From DASVRZ01 sp038230215 (GTDB lineage Bacteria; Verrucomicrobiota; Verrucomicrobiia; Chthoniobacterales; DASVRZ01), in NCBI GenBank assembly GCA_038230215.1, contig JBBRNR010000004.1, positions 248,001-312,000 on the forward strand: a stretch of DNA of 64,000 nucleotides. The letters run 5' to 3'. Shown piece by piece: positions 31,919 to 40,914 of this stretch. Under the pieces are notes generated by a model, which worked only from the letters and a program-made list of their open reading frames with translations, was not told where the DNA came from and ran no database searches. Each line of letters opens with the position of its first letter. Position 1 is the stretch's first letter. The position numbers and the translations under genes are program-made.

Positions 31919-33631
31919 TTAGACCGTCCCAACACTGTGGAAGGTCGCGTCGGCGGGAAGCACGGCACGGTCGCAGAAGTCGCCAAAACCTTCGCCATCG
32001 TTCCGCTCCAAGGCGTAACGCTTAATGATTGGCGTCACCAAAGCCACGGCGTCGTCGAGGGTCACGCTCGGGGAAACGAGGCGGTTGAGTCGGGTTCCAT
32101 TGTAACTCGCCCCGAGGTAGAGCGCGTATTTGTTCGGCGCGCGGCCGACGAGGCCGATCTCGGCGAGATACGGACGGGCGCAACCGTTCGGGCAACCAGT
32201 GATGCGCAGACTGATGGCGTCCTCACGCAAGCCGGCCTCATCGAGCACGACTTCAAATTTCTCCAAAAGCTGGGGCAAAATGCGTTCGCTCTCAGCCAAG
32301 GCCAGACCGCAAGTCGGCAGCGCGACGCAGGAAAGCGCGTTCAGCCGCAGCTTGGAATGGTGGTTCTCCCGAGTGAGGCTGTGCTTGGCAAGGATGGCGT
32401 CGATTTCATCCTTCTTCTCGGCAGTGACGCCGGAAATGCTGAGGTTTTGCGATGGAGTGAGACGGAAATCGGCGGTGCTGCCGTTGAGCAGTTCCGCAAT
32501 CTCGCGGAGGGCCGTCTTCATGGACCAGCCGGGGATGTCCTTGATGCGTCCGCTCAAAATATGCAGCCCGTAGAACCAGGTGTGATCGGCGCACTCGTGC
32601 CAGCCGTGCGGGTCTTCGATGGTGGTGAAATGGAAGGGGCGGGCAGGCTCGAAACGAATGCTGGAGCGGAGTTCCACTTCGCCCTTGAACCACTCAATGC
32701 CGTGATCCTCGATGGTGTATTTCAGGCGGGCGTGTTTGCGATTCGTGCGATCACCGTAATCGCGCTGGGTCATGAGGACGGCTTCGCCAATGGCGTTGAC
32801 TTTGTCCGTGGTGATGAAACCGAGGACATCGGCCAGACGCGGAAAGGTTTCCGCGTTGCCGTGGCTCATGCCGAGTCCGCCGCCGACAGTGACGTTATAA
32901 CCGATGACTTGGCCGTGCTCGACGATGGCGATGAAACCCAGATCTTGGGAAAAAATGTCCACGTCGTTCGACGGCGGGAGCACGAAGGCTGTCTTAAATT
33001 TCCTCGGCAGATACGTCGGGCCATACATCGGCTCGGCCTCGCCGCCCGCAACCAATTCCTCATCCAGATAAATTTCGTGGTAGGCGTGCGTCTTTGGCAG
33101 GGCAAATTCGCTCCACGCCACGGCTTGATCGTAAACCTGGCGCGAGACACCGCTGTATTCCGGGTTGGGCGGAGCCATGACGTTGCGGTTGACGTCGCCG
33201 CAGGCCGCGATGGAGTCCAATAACACCCGGTGCATCCGCTGCACGAGCGCCTTCACATTTCCCTTCAGAACCCCATGGAACTGGAACGTCTGACGGGTGG
33301 TCAGACGCAGCGAGGGCGAGGCAATTTCCCCAGCGAGACTGTCGAGTGCGATCCATTGCGCGGGGGTGGCGCGGCCACCGGGCAGGCGGACGCGGAGCAT
33401 GAAGGAAAAGGCTTTTTCCTGCCCTGCTTTCTTCAGCGCGTTGCGCAGGTCGCGGTCGTCCTGGAGATAAAGACCGTGAAACTTGGTGAGCTGGCCGTTT
33501 TGCTCGGAAATAGCTCCGGTCGAAGTGTCGGCCAGATCCTCGGCGATGGTTCCGCGAAGAAGATTTGAAGCGACTTTGATGCCCTCGTTCGGGTTGGGAG
33601 GCTTGGCGACGACTGGAGTTTCGGTGCTCAT
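31919..33631 (-). CDS. cysI: Sulfite reductase hemoprotein (CysI type)
   Basis: Reduces sulfite to sulfide in assimilatory sulfur metabolism, using siroheme and a 4Fe-4S cluster. 570 aa from MSTETPVV, the same length as E. coli CysI; eight upstream codons are probably not used. The cluster Cys residues lie in CVALPTCGLAL and CPNGCARP near residues ~430-490. The N-terminal FHGLYLQDDRD and the LTTRQTFQFHG segment match the family. Last gene of the hpt-moaD-antiporter-ribE run. No cysJ is adjacent, so the electron donor is uncertain. Confidence 0.92.
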   Translation of the reverse strand: MSTETPVVAKPPNPNEGIKVASNLLRGTIAEDLADTSTGAISEQNGQLTKFHGLYLQDDRDLRNALKKAGQEKAFSFMLRVRLPGGRATPAQWIALDSLAGEIASPSLRLTTRQTFQFHGVLKGNVKALVQRMHRVLLDSIAACGDVNRNVMAPPNPEYSGVSRQVYDQAVAWSEFALPKTHAYHEIYLDEELVAGGEAEPMYGPTYLPRKFKTAFVLPPSNDVDIFSQDLGFIAIVEHGQVIGYNVTVGGGLGMSHGNAETFPRLADVLGFITTDKVNAIGEAVLMTQRDYGDRTNRKHARLKYTIEDHGIEWFKGEVELRSSIRFEPARPFHFTTIEDPHGWHECADHTWFYGLHILSGRIKDIPGWSMKTALREIAELLNGSTADFRLTPSQNLSISGVTAEKKDEIDAILAKHSLTRENHHSKLRLNALSCVALPTCGLALAESERILPQLLEKFEVVLDEAGLREDAISLRITGCPNGCARPYLAEIGLVGRAPNKYALYLGASYNGTRLNRLVSPSVTLDDAVALVTPIIKRYALERNDGEGFGDFCDRAVLPADATFHSVGTV

Positions 33632-33711
33632 AAAATGGGCAATTATTATACCCAAAAACGCGGGATGACCTAGTTTTTATTCACCCATGCTTCGCCACTG
33701 GTGCGTCTTCC

Positions 33712-33939
33712 CTAATGCAGATAGAGGGCGAATGCTCCGGTGAGCACCGCCACATGCGCCCAGATGGCCCAGACCTGAACCTTGTTGTAAGTGCGCCCGC
33801 TCTCGTTATCACCCGGAATCTCGGGGTTGTGACCGAAGAGCTTTTGATCGTTTTTCACCAGGTAGAAGCCCGCCAGCAAAGTAGCCACAAAGGCCAGGGT
33901 GAAGAGGCATTGAAAAAGGATCTTCGCTTCGTTTGACAT
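33712..33939 (-). CDS. Small membrane protein
   Basis: 75 aa from ATG at 33939. Two hydrophobic segments (LFQCLFTLAFVATLLAGFYL near the N-terminus and WAIWAHVAVLTGAFALYL at the C-terminus) flank a short hydrophilic loop with FGHNPEIPGDNESGRTYNK. Not recognised. Lies between ribE and cysI in the same run, about 73 bp after ribE. Confidence 0.72.
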   Translation of the reverse strand: MSNEAKILFQCLFTLAFVATLLAGFYLVKNDQKLFGHNPEIPGDNESGRTYNKVQVWAIWAHVAVLTGAFALYLH

Positions 33940-34012
33940 GCTGAAAAGATAAAACTGCAAGTCGCATTTGCAAGAACTCGGACGAGCCAGCCATGACTTT
34001 CGGTTCCTCAGA

Positions 34013-34606
34013 TCAGCCTTCGCGGCGAATGAGCATGCGCTCGACGTATTTCGCGAGAATATCGAACTCCAGATTCACAGTTTCGCCGCTTTGCACATGG
34101 CGGAGGTTGGTGTTTTCAAAGGTGAAGGGGATGATCCAGCAGACGAGGCTCGCTTCACCCGCCTCAGCAACGGTGAGGCTGACGCCGTTGACGCAGATGC
34201 TGCCTTTGAACGCGATGTAATGGCTGAAGTCGGGCGGAAACAGGATTTCCAGTCGGTGATCCGCCCCCTGCTGGGCGAAGGAGGCGACGGTGCCGACGCA
34301 ATCGACGTGGCCCTGGACGAGGTGACCGTCAATCCGGCTGCTGGCGCGCATGGCGCGCTCAACGTTGACGACCGACCCGGGTTTGACGTCGCGCAGGTTG
34401 CTGCGTCCAAGGGTTTCTTCGAGGAGATCGAACCCAATCTGGTCGTCCCGATGCGAGGTAACGGTGAGGCAGACGCCGTTGATGGCCACGCTGTCGCCAC
34501 GTTTGACGCGCTTGCCGAAGCGGCTGGTGAGAAGGAGTTGGATGCTTTTCGTGGTGCGGCGCAACCATTGCACCTGGGCGACTTCTTCGACGATTCCGGT
34601 AAACAT
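34013..34606 (-). CDS. ribE: Riboflavin synthase, alpha subunit
   Basis: Dismutates two 6,7-dimethyl-8-ribityllumazine molecules to riboflavin. 197 aa, with the two internal beta-barrel repeats of the family: first MFTGIVEEVAQVQWL and NGVCLTVT, second IDGHLVQGHVDCVG and VNGVSLTV. It complements ribF at 14980. Stop to start gap of 73 bp to the small membrane protein. 19 bp after the antiporter stop. Confidence 0.95.
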   Translation of the reverse strand: MFTGIVEEVAQVQWLRRTTKSIQLLLTSRFGKRVKRGDSVAINGVCLTVTSHRDDQIGFDLLEETLGRSNLRDVKPGSVVNVERAMRASSRIDGHLVQGHVDCVGTVASFAQQGADHRLEILFPPDFSHYIAFKGSICVNGVSLTVAEAGEASLVCWIIPFTFENTNLRHVQSGETVNLEFDILAKYVERMLIRREG

Positions 34607-34625
34607 AAGAGGACGGGAAAAGTAT

Positions 34626-35918
34626 TCAGAAAGGGGCGAAGCGCGAGAAGAAAAGCAGGTGGATGACGCCGAAGATAGGGAAGAGAATAGGCAGGGCGTA
34701 TTTCCAAAAATACTTCAGGAAATGCGGTGTCTCGACCCGTGACTGCCCGGCGATGGCTTTGACCATGAAGTTGGGGCCGTTGCCGATGTAGGTGATGGCT
34801 CCAAAAAAGACGGCTCCCAACGAAATGGCGACCAGGGTGTGGTCATGTTGCGAGAGAAAAGTTTGCATGTGAGCGGGGTTGTCGAGGCTGAGCCCTTTCA
34901 GGCCAAAAGCAGCGGCCAAAAAAGTGAGGTAAGTCGGGGCGTTATCGAGGACGCCGGAGAGAATACCGCTCAACCAGTAAAATTGCGCGGGGCTGGAGAT
35001 GCCGAGCGACGCGGCGTGCGTTTCCAAATAATCCAGCGCCGGAACCATCGTGGCGAAGATGCCGGCGAAGAGCCAGGCGACTTCCTGAATGGGGAGAAAA
35101 GTGAAGTCGTTGATGTTGTGGACGGCTTTTCTGGTGGAAACATACGAGCCAACGGCAGCGGCGATCATGAGAATTTCCCGCCAAGGCGTTGGGCAAAAGA
35201 CGCCGCCGAGGATGATCCCAAGGAAAAGGAGGTTATGCAGGCCAGCGAATTTCCATTCCTCGTGCGCGGTTTGCCGGTCGCGGATTTCCTTGGAACTCCG
35301 ATGAAAATTTCCCCGGTCGATGAGGTAAAAGATCGCCAGCAACAGCGCGATGGCGATGGTCCAGGCCTGCCAGCAATGCTGGATGACCCACCAGAATGGA
35401 ACTCCCTTCAAAAACCCGAGGAACAACGGTGGATCGCCAATCGGGGTGAGCCCGCCGCCGACATTGCTGACGATGAAAATAAAGAAAACGATGTGAAACG
35501 CGGTGACGCGAAATTTGTTCATCCGAATCCAAGGCCGAATGAGGAGCATCGAAGCGCCCGTGGTGCCGATGACGTTGGCGAGAACGGCACCGATAAGGAG
35601 AAAGAGGACGTTTACGCGGGGTGTGGCCTGGCCTTTGACCTGAATGTGAATGCCGCCCGAGACCACAAACAGACTGCCGATCAACGCAATGAAACTGATG
35701 TATTCATGCGCCACATGGAGCATTCGCTCGGGCTGATGCAGGGCGAAGACGTAATAAAAAACAGAGACGAGTCCCAGTGCAATGGCGACTTTCGGGTAGT
35801 GCTGTTCCCACCAGTGTTTGTGAATGAATGGCATGGCGGCGATGCAGCCGAGCATGAGAACGAACGGCAGAATCATCGCCGGATGCGGCTCAATGGCGGT
35901 GGAAGCGAGGAGATTCAT
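34626..35918 (-). CDS. Sodium/proton antiporter, NhaD/CitMHS type
   Basis: 430 aa, around ten to twelve hydrophobic segments. Sequences such as VIGTTGASMLLIRPWIRMNK, IFIVSNVGGGLTPIGDPPLF and GNGPNFMVKAIAG are typical of NhaD-like members of the ion transporter superfamily. Predicted to exchange Na+ for H+ at the inner membrane. It starts 5 bp after the moaD stop, so it is in the same operon. Arsenite or citrate transport is a less likely alternative. Confidence 0.85.
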   Translation of the reverse strand: MNLLASTAIEPHPAMILPFVLMLGCIAAMPFIHKHWWEQHYPKVAIALGLVSVFYYVFALHQPERMLHVAHEYISFIALIGSLFVVSGGIHIQVKGQATPRVNVLFLLIGAVLANVIGTTGASMLLIRPWIRMNKFRVTAFHIVFFIFIVSNVGGGLTPIGDPPLFLGFLKGVPFWWVIQHCWQAWTIAIALLLAIFYLIDRGNFHRSSKEIRDRQTAHEEWKFAGLHNLLFLGIILGGVFCPTPWREILMIAAAVGSYVSTRKAVHNINDFTFLPIQEVAWLFAGIFATMVPALDYLETHAASLGISSPAQFYWLSGILSGVLDNAPTYLTFLAAAFGLKGLSLDNPAHMQTFLSQHDHTLVAISLGAVFFGAITYIGNGPNFMVKAIAGQSRVETPHFLKYFWKYALPILFPIFGVIHLLFFSRFAPF

Positions 35919-35923
35919 GGGAA

Positions 35924-36163
35924 TTATCCGCCTTGAACGGGTGGCATCACGCTGAGGAGATCATTTTCGTGAAGAATCTGGTCGCGTGGGGCAAATTCGA
36001 CTCCCACGGCGATGAGAATTTTTCCATTCCAGTTAGAGAGCAATGGCAGGCGACGCTCCAATTCCACAAGCGCCATGCCGACGGTTGCATTTTCCTCCAA
36101 CTCCAATGTGGCAGGGCCGTGCAAATCGCGCAGTTTGGAAAAAAACTGCACCCGGATCGTCAT
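35924..36163 (-). CDS. moaD: Molybdopterin synthase sulfur carrier MoaD
   Basis: 79 aa from ATG at 36163. MTIRVQFFSKLRDLHG, the LEENATVGMALVELE helix and the C-terminal VMPPVQGG diglycine are typical of MoaD, the small subunit that donates sulfur to molybdopterin. No moaE is adjacent. It overlaps hpt by 4 bp (start inside the hpt end). Confidence 0.85.
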   Translation of the reverse strand: MTIRVQFFSKLRDLHGPATLELEENATVGMALVELERRLPLLSNWNGKILIAVGVEFAPRDQILHENDLLSVMPPVQGG

Positions 36164-36699
36164 AGGCCAGTGACTTCGGGCCGCAGGACGCCGATGAAAG
36201 GGAGGTTGCGGTATTTTTCCTGGAAATCGAGGCCGTAGCCGACAACAAATTCGTTCGCGATGTCGAAGCCCACGTAATCCGCCTCGACGGGACGTGCGAC
36301 GCCGATGTTTTTGCGGAGCAGGACGCAGATTTTCGTGCTCAGAGTATGCGTCTCGCGCTCGATTTTGTCCTTCAAGCAATTCAGAGTCAGTCCGGTGTCG
36401 AGGATGTCGTCTATGATGAGGACATGGCGCCCCTCAAGGTCGGGCATGGCGGCTTGAAACGTGACCTGTCCACTCGTGGAAGTGCCTCCGTGGTAGGACG
36501 AGACGCTGAGGCAGATGATACGCAAGGGCAGCGGTATGCGGCGCAGAAGGTCGGCTCCAAACATGAAGCTACCGCTCATGAGACAGAGCACGGTGAGTTC
36601 GCGCCCGGCATACGCCTCGGTCAGGGTCGCCGCCATTTCATCCAGCCGAGCGAAAATCGTGGAGGTGTGAAGGAGGATTTTGGAGAGATCTTCTTGCAT
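36160..36699 (-). CDS. hpt: Hypoxanthine phosphoribosyltransferase
   Basis: Salvages hypoxanthine (and guanine) to IMP/GMP. 179 aa, typical length. It has the PRPP-binding motif VLIIDDILDTGLTL, the LCLMSGSFMFGADLL segment and a C-terminal YGLDFQEKYRNLPFIG. First gene of the hpt-moaD-antiporter-ribE-cysI run. Confidence 0.94.
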   Translation of the reverse strand: MQEDLSKILLHTSTIFARLDEMAATLTEAYAGRELTVLCLMSGSFMFGADLLRRIPLPLRIICLSVSSYHGGTSTSGQVTFQAAMPDLEGRHVLIIDDILDTGLTLNCLKDKIERETHTLSTKICVLLRKNIGVARPVEADYVGFDIANEFVVGYGLDFQEKYRNLPFIGVLRPEVTGL

Positions 36700-36905
36700 G
36701 GTAAATCATGCCGAAACCACGGCACAGCGAAAGGATTGCGGATTTCACAAAGAAAGAACAATGCATTTCCGAAAAAAAAGAGGGCCATTCACCCCCTTTT
36801 CACGCGATGTTTGGTTGAAAGATTTGGAATTAAGTGTTGTCAGTCCCACTGTCAGCCTCTAAATCTCTCACCGAGCTACCCGCTCAAGAAAGGAGGGAAA
36901 TAACT

Positions 36906-37034
36906 ATGAAAACTATCAAAATTCTCGCAATCGTTGCTATCGCAGCGAGCGCACTCAGCCTAGGCGCGTGTGCAAAGAAGGAAACGATGAGCACCACCAA
37001 TACCGGCGCTTCTACGACCGGCATGTCCAAGTAA
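36906..37034 (+). CDS. Very small lipoprotein
   Basis: 42 aa: signal with lipobox LGAC (Cys at residue 22), then a short Thr/Ser-rich tail. Upstream AAAGGAGG 8 bp before the ATG is a strong ribosome-binding site, and a good terminator follows 20 bp after the stop, which supports a real monocistronic gene. Entericidin-like in size, but no toxin-antidote pair is seen. Function unknown. Confidence 0.8.
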   Translation: MKTIKILAIVAIAASALSLGACAKKETMSTTNTGASTTGMSK

Positions 37035-37053
37035 ATCGTTACCACTGATTTCG

Positions 37054-37094
37054 CCGGGGCAATCTTCTCACGGAGATTGCCTCGGTCTTTTTTT
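37054..37094 (+). terminator. Intrinsic terminator of the small lipoprotein gene
   Basis: Stem GGCAATCT/AGATTGCC (37058-37065 and 37074-37081), extended by CCG/CGG, followed by TCTTTTTTT. Confidence 0.9.
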
Positions 37095-37103
37095 GCCCGG
37101 GTA

Positions 37104-37718
37104 TCAGCCCTGAAGATCGCGACCGGGCCGCACTTTCACACTCAGAAAAGGCGAACCGCGCTCGACGAAACGCCACGGGAAATGGGCGGCTTTCGTGATG
37201 CCAATGCGGAAATCCGATTCGACTTCCATTGCACTCTGCGGCGAGAGAAAAGTGCGACTCGGATCACTGCAAAGATCGAAGCCATGCTCGGCCCGACCGA
37301 TGCCAAAGGAGACGGTCAGTTTTCCTGGGCCGGAGCAGAGTTGACGCACTGGCTCCAGCCTGCGTCGCTCGCGCATTTTCTCAATTCCCTGGGTAGGCTC
37401 GACCGCGCGGATGAGCACGAAGCCATTCCCCTTCCCTCCTTTAATGAGGACATTCAGCAGCCAGTGAATGCCGTAATTCTGGTAAACGTAAGCCGTTCCC
37501 GGAGGCTGATCCTCGATAAATTTCCGCGCCAACTTCCGGGCGAATGTGTGGCAGGCCTCGTCGCCGAATTCCGCATACGCCTCCGTCTCGACAATGCGCC
37601 CGCGGCACTCGTTCCAGACTAACTCGCAGCCAATCATTTCCCGCGCGCAAACCAGCGGATCGCGTTGAAAAAACTCCCGAGGGAGCGGCTTGCTAGAGAG
37701 GGTGATCCGGGTGTTCAT
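37104..37718 (-). CDS. mpg: DNA-3-methyladenine glycosylase (AAG/Mpg type)
   Basis: Excises alkylated purines from DNA in base-excision repair. 204 aa. It has LAREMIG-like CAREMIGCELV, the catalytic Glu in GRIVETEAYAEFGDEACH, and YGIHWLLNVL. The start MNTRITLSSKPLPREFF overlaps the upstream lipoprotein gene by 26 bp. Confidence 0.92.
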   Translation of the reverse strand: MNTRITLSSKPLPREFFQRDPLVCAREMIGCELVWNECRGRIVETEAYAEFGDEACHTFARKLARKFIEDQPPGTAYVYQNYGIHWLLNVLIKGGKGNGFVLIRAVEPTQGIEKMRERRRLEPVRQLCSGPGKLTVSFGIGRAEHGFDLCSDPSRTFLSPQSAMEVESDFRIGITKAAHFPWRFVERGSPFLSVKVRPGRDLQG

Positions 37719-37896
37719 CGAGCGATTTCATGGAGTGTCCGCCCTCGTTTGGTGGCGGGCCTTTTTTGCCATACATCCGCTCGTCGGCACCCTTTTGCGG
37801 GTGCACCCAGCCCGAGTAAAAGAAATCTTTGTCCTCCTGATCGATCTCGCAACCTGCCAGTAAGAATAGCATCAGACTGAACCAGAAAATTTTCAT
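37693..37896 (-). CDS. Small lipoprotein
   Basis: 67 aa from ATG at 37896. Lipobox FLLAGC, then an acidic stretch and GKKGPPPNEGG. Not recognised. Its start overlaps the nif3 stop by 4 bp and its end overlaps mpg by 26 bp, so the three genes form a tight operon. Confidence 0.7.
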   Translation of the reverse strand: MKIFWFSLMLFLLAGCEIDQEDKDFFYSGWVHPQKGADERMYGKKGPPPNEGGHSMKSLDEHPDHPL

Positions 37897-38645
37897 AAGC
37901 CTGTGGGATGATCGATGAATTGCCACGGCAGATCAAATCTCTCCGCGACATGCTGTGCCAGGGCTTTCACTCCAAATGTCTCCGTCGCATAATGGCCAGC
38001 GTAGAAAAGATTCACCCCCAGTTCCTCGGCCAGTCCAAAGCTGTGATGCGGCCCCTCGCCCGTAATAAATGTGTCGATTCCTGCCGCTGCGGCGCGGGCG
38101 ATTTCCGCTCCAGCGCCGCCGGTGACGACCCCGATTTCCCGCACGATGGACGGCCCGCCGGGCGCGAGATGCGGGCGACTTTCGAGCAATTCTTCGAGCA
38201 GCACGCTGAGTGTGTCGCGCTGTATTTCGCCACATCCGCGCAAGCCGATAAGCTGGCCTTTTTCGGGGAAAAATGGTCTTACATCCGTCAGCCCCAAGCA
38301 GGAAATAAGCCGGGCGTTGTTACCCAGAGTCGGATGCAAGTCGAGTGGCAGGTGCGAGCTGTAAATGGCGAGATTTGCGTCGATGGCCAGCTTCAGTTTG
38401 CGGTGCCACGCGCCCCGGATCGGTTGCGCGCCTGCCCAGAAAAGCCCGTGATGCACGAGCAAACAATCGACTCCCAGCGCGATGGCTTTTTCGATTACCG
38501 GCAAGGTCGCATCCACGGCCGCGCCTAGCCGGCTTACACTCCCGTCGTTCTCGAGTTGCAGCCCATTCATCGCGCCTGACCAGTCGGCGATCTCGCTGGT
38601 GCGCAGCGTTTCGTCGAGGTGGCGAACGAGTAAGTCGAGTTGCAT
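37893..38645 (-). CDS. Nif3-like dinuclear metal-centre protein
   Basis: 250 aa from ATG at 38645, with GGAG 6 bp upstream. YbgI/NIF3 family; forms hexameric rings with two metal ions per site. It has the metal-binding CLLVHHGLFWAG (His-His) and SHLPLDLHPTLGNN, and the C-terminal ITGEGPHHSFGLAEELGVNLFYAGHYATE (first 20: ITGEGPHHSFGLAEELGVNL). Biological role unsettled; GTP cyclohydrolase-like or metal-dependent hydrolase activity has been suggested for relatives. Confidence 0.9.
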   Translation of the reverse strand: MQLDLLVRHLDETLRTSEIADWSGAMNGLQLENDGSVSRLGAAVDATLPVIEKAIALGVDCLLVHHGLFWAGAQPIRGAWHRKLKLAIDANLAIYSSHLPLDLHPTLGNNARLISCLGLTDVRPFFPEKGQLIGLRGCGEIQRDTLSVLLEELLESRPHLAPGGPSIVREIGVVTGGAGAEIARAAAAGIDTFITGEGPHHSFGLAEELGVNLFYAGHYATETFGVKALAQHVAERFDLPWQFIDHPTGL

Positions 38646-38818
38646 TGAGCTCCACTGATATCGACGCAGGCGCACCGACGCCACGAATTATTTCTCAAAC
38701 GCAGGGTGTTTTCTCCATCGTCGCGGCCCTGTGGATTGATTTAACGATAGACTCGCAAAGATGAATCTACCGCTGAGTATGTAAATTGCTTGATTCAAGT
38801 TTCTGTCCCCTTTTCCTC

Positions 38819-39547
38819 ATGAACAGCTTCGACCACAGCCTTCTTTTATTCTTTAATCAGTTCTCCCAGAAATCCGTAGTCTTCGATTACCTGATGGTGT
38901 TTTTGGAAAACACTAATTTGCTCAAGGGCGGTCTTTTCATCGCTGTTTTTTGGGGATTCTGGCTGCAACCCTCCCCCGAGCAGGAACGGCGGCGATGCAT
39001 CATACTTGCCACCCTCACCGGCTGCGCTGCGGCCATTCTCGCCGCGCGTTTGCTGGCCCTGAATCTTCCCTTTCGCGTCCGTCCGCTCAATGAATCCGCC
39101 GTGCGCTTTCTCCATCCGCTTGGCACCTCGCAGCATACCCTGGAGAAATGGAGCTCCTTTCCCAGCGATCACGCAGCGTTGTTTTTTGGATTGTCGCTCG
39201 GCTGTTATCTCATCTCGCGGAGGGTCGGCCTGCTTGCGGCCATTTACACAGGAGTCGTGGTCATGTTTCCGAGGGTGTATCTCGGGTTTCATTATCCCAC
39301 AGACATTCTCATCGGCGGTCTCATCGGCCTGCTCGCCGTGGCCGTGGCGAATCAAACCCGCCTGCGCGAGAAGCTGGGAAACTTCGGTCTCGGCTGGATG
39401 CGACGGGCGCCTGTCTCGTTTTACATTTGCTTCTTTCTCGCCACTTACCAGTTCGTCGTGCTCTTTGACGATATCCGTTCCGCCGGACACCTCGTGATGG
39501 ACCTTCGGCATGCCATGCATGGGGAAACCGTGGAGCCGCGGGGCTAG
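38819..39547 (+). CDS. PAP2-family membrane phosphatase
   Basis: 242 aa integral membrane protein, around six helices. The phosphatase motifs are spread over RPLNESAVRF (C1 side), SSFPSDHAALFFGLSLG (C2) and YLGFHYPTDILIGGL (C3), with the catalytic His in FHYPTD. Possible substrate is undecaprenyl pyrophosphate or phosphatidate. I chose the ATG at 38819 rather than TTG at 38786. It converges with the GT2 gene by a 4-bp overlap. Confidence 0.85.
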   Translation: MNSFDHSLLLFFNQFSQKSVVFDYLMVFLENTNLLKGGLFIAVFWGFWLQPSPEQERRRCIILATLTGCAAAILAARLLALNLPFRVRPLNESAVRFLHPLGTSQHTLEKWSSFPSDHAALFFGLSLGCYLISRRVGLLAAIYTGVVVMFPRVYLGFHYPTDILIGGLIGLLAVAVANQTRLREKLGNFGLGWMRRAPVSFYICFFLATYQFVVLFDDIRSAGHLVMDLRHAMHGETVEPRG

Positions 39548-40461
39548 GCGGGCGACATGACACCCGCTCCACGCTGACACCACCGACGTAAAAAAGCGGG
39601 AAGCCATCTCTGTTTGAATGCCAGCCAGCGATATTGACGGTGCAGTTGGCGCAACTGACTCCAGAGCTGCGCGTCGCTCACTCGCGCCTTTGTAAAATAC
39701 TTCAGCACCCAATCGAGGAAGAGCAAATGACTCGCAAAAATGGCCCCAGAGGCGACCACCCCGGTCGTGGTGGACTGGGAATGCTGCCGATATTTCACCT
39801 TCCAACCGGGGAGCAGCAGACAGGCGTGCTTCAGCGCGATCTTGTAGGAAATAGTCTGATCCTCCGCCCAACGCAGCGTTTGTTCAAATCCACCCACCGC
39901 CTCCGCCGACGACCGCCGTACCATCAATGCGCTCATCCCCGGGATCGATTCATTGCGCAGCCAGCGGCGAATCAGCGCCCTCGGCGGAAACACCTCCAAC
40001 TCCGTCGCGTGCTCCTCCACCTGGTCCTCCCCTGCGCCATCGTGCCAGCGCAGGATGCCTCCGTAAATTAGCGCCGACTCGGGGTGCGACTGCATGGCCT
40101 CGACCTGCTGCTCCAGCTTGTCGGGCAGCCAGAAATCATCGGCGTCGATAAAAGCGATCAGCTCGCCCGACGCGTGCCGCATCCCGAAGTTGCGCGAAGC
40201 AGCCGGTCCGCTATGGACCGACTCGGGTGCGCGCAGAAAATGGATATTATCATAAGTCGCCGCATACTCACGGGCCACGGCGTCGCTGCCATCGGTCGTG
40301 CCGCTATCGACGAGAAACAACTCCCACCGTCGGTGTGTTTGCGCACGCACGCTCTCGATGGCCTCCCGAAAATAGGCAGTCGGTGGATTGTAAAAACACG
40401 TCACCACCGACACCAGCGGCCCTGCGGTGTTGGTGGAATCTAGGAGGGATCTTTCGGACAT
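39544..40461 (-). CDS. Glycosyltransferase family 2
   Basis: 305 aa from ATG at 40461. GT-A glycosyltransferase: VSVVTCFYNPPTAYFREAIE, RWELFLVDSGTTDGSDAVA, then the metal-binding DAD in AFIDADDFWLPDKLEQ and the acceptor region EALIGGFEQTLRWAEDQ-like segment. Probably cytoplasmic-facing and acting in cell-surface polysaccharide synthesis. Substrates unknown. A frame upstream (8 codons) is also open. Confidence 0.85.
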   Translation of the reverse strand: MSERSLLDSTNTAGPLVSVVTCFYNPPTAYFREAIESVRAQTHRRWELFLVDSGTTDGSDAVAREYAATYDNIHFLRAPESVHSGPAASRNFGMRHASGELIAFIDADDFWLPDKLEQQVEAMQSHPESALIYGGILRWHDGAGEDQVEEHATELEVFPPRALIRRWLRNESIPGMSALMVRRSSAEAVGGFEQTLRWAEDQTISYKIALKHACLLLPGWKVKYRQHSQSTTTGVVASGAIFASHLLFLDWVLKYFTKARVSDAQLWSQLRQLHRQYRWLAFKQRWLPAFLRRWCQRGAGVMSPA

Positions 40462-40559
40462 GAAGCTTTTGTAATGGCAAACCACATACCAATGAAAGTC
40501 CCCAAAAAGCGACGGCGTCTCTATTCGCCAAGATTAGCGTGCTCCGCTACTTTGCCACC

Positions 40560-40898
40560 ATGACGATGGAAAATCTGGACGAACTCTTTGATGACGCGAG
40601 CGGCGACATTGCCCTCGGCGAATTGGACGCGGCGGCGGAGAAATACCGGCGCTGCGTGGAGATCGATCCGGCGTTCTTCGACGGCTGGCACGCGCTGGGC
40701 ATGACTTTGATGAAACTCGGACGTTATTCCGAGGCGATCGACGCGGGATTGAAAGCGGTCGAGTTACATCCGAATGACCTGCTCGGGTGGTCGAGCCTTT
40801 CTATGTTTTACGTCCGCAACGGCCAAATCAAAGAGGCCGAGGCCGCCGGTGCGAAAGCGAAAATTTTATCTTGGGGCGGCAAAATCGCCCGTGAATAA
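40560..40898 (+). CDS. TPR protein
   Basis: 112 aa from ATG at 40560. Three tetratricopeptide repeats: IALGELDAAAEKYRRCVEID, AFFDGWHALGMTLMKLGRYS and DLLGWSSLSMFYVRNGQIKE. Likely a protein-protein scaffold. It ends 16 bp before metG, probably co-transcribed. The link with methionyl-tRNA synthetase is positional only. Confidence 0.82.
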   Translation: MTMENLDELFDDASGDIALGELDAAAEKYRRCVEIDPAFFDGWHALGMTLMKLGRYSEAIDAGLKAVELHPNDLLGWSSLSMFYVRNGQIKEAEAAGAKAKILSWGGKIARE

Positions 40899-40914
40899 TC
40901 AGCGTCCCATTGCC

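Noticed and set aside
31916..33223. 435-codon plus-strand reading frame opposite cysI
   Set aside because: Antisense shadow of a clearly conserved gene in GC-rich DNA; its product resembles no protein.
34440..34606. FMN riboswitch in front of ribE
   Set aside because: The space is filled by the antiporter gene end; no conserved riboswitch elements were recognised.
34839..35936. 365-codon plus-strand reading frame opposite the antiporter
   Set aside because: Shadow of a membrane protein gene; highly charged product without family likeness.
36700..36905. Hidden gene in the 206-bp gap between hpt and the small lipoprotein
   Set aside because: Only short frames without a ribosome-binding site are present; the gap more likely holds the divergent promoters.
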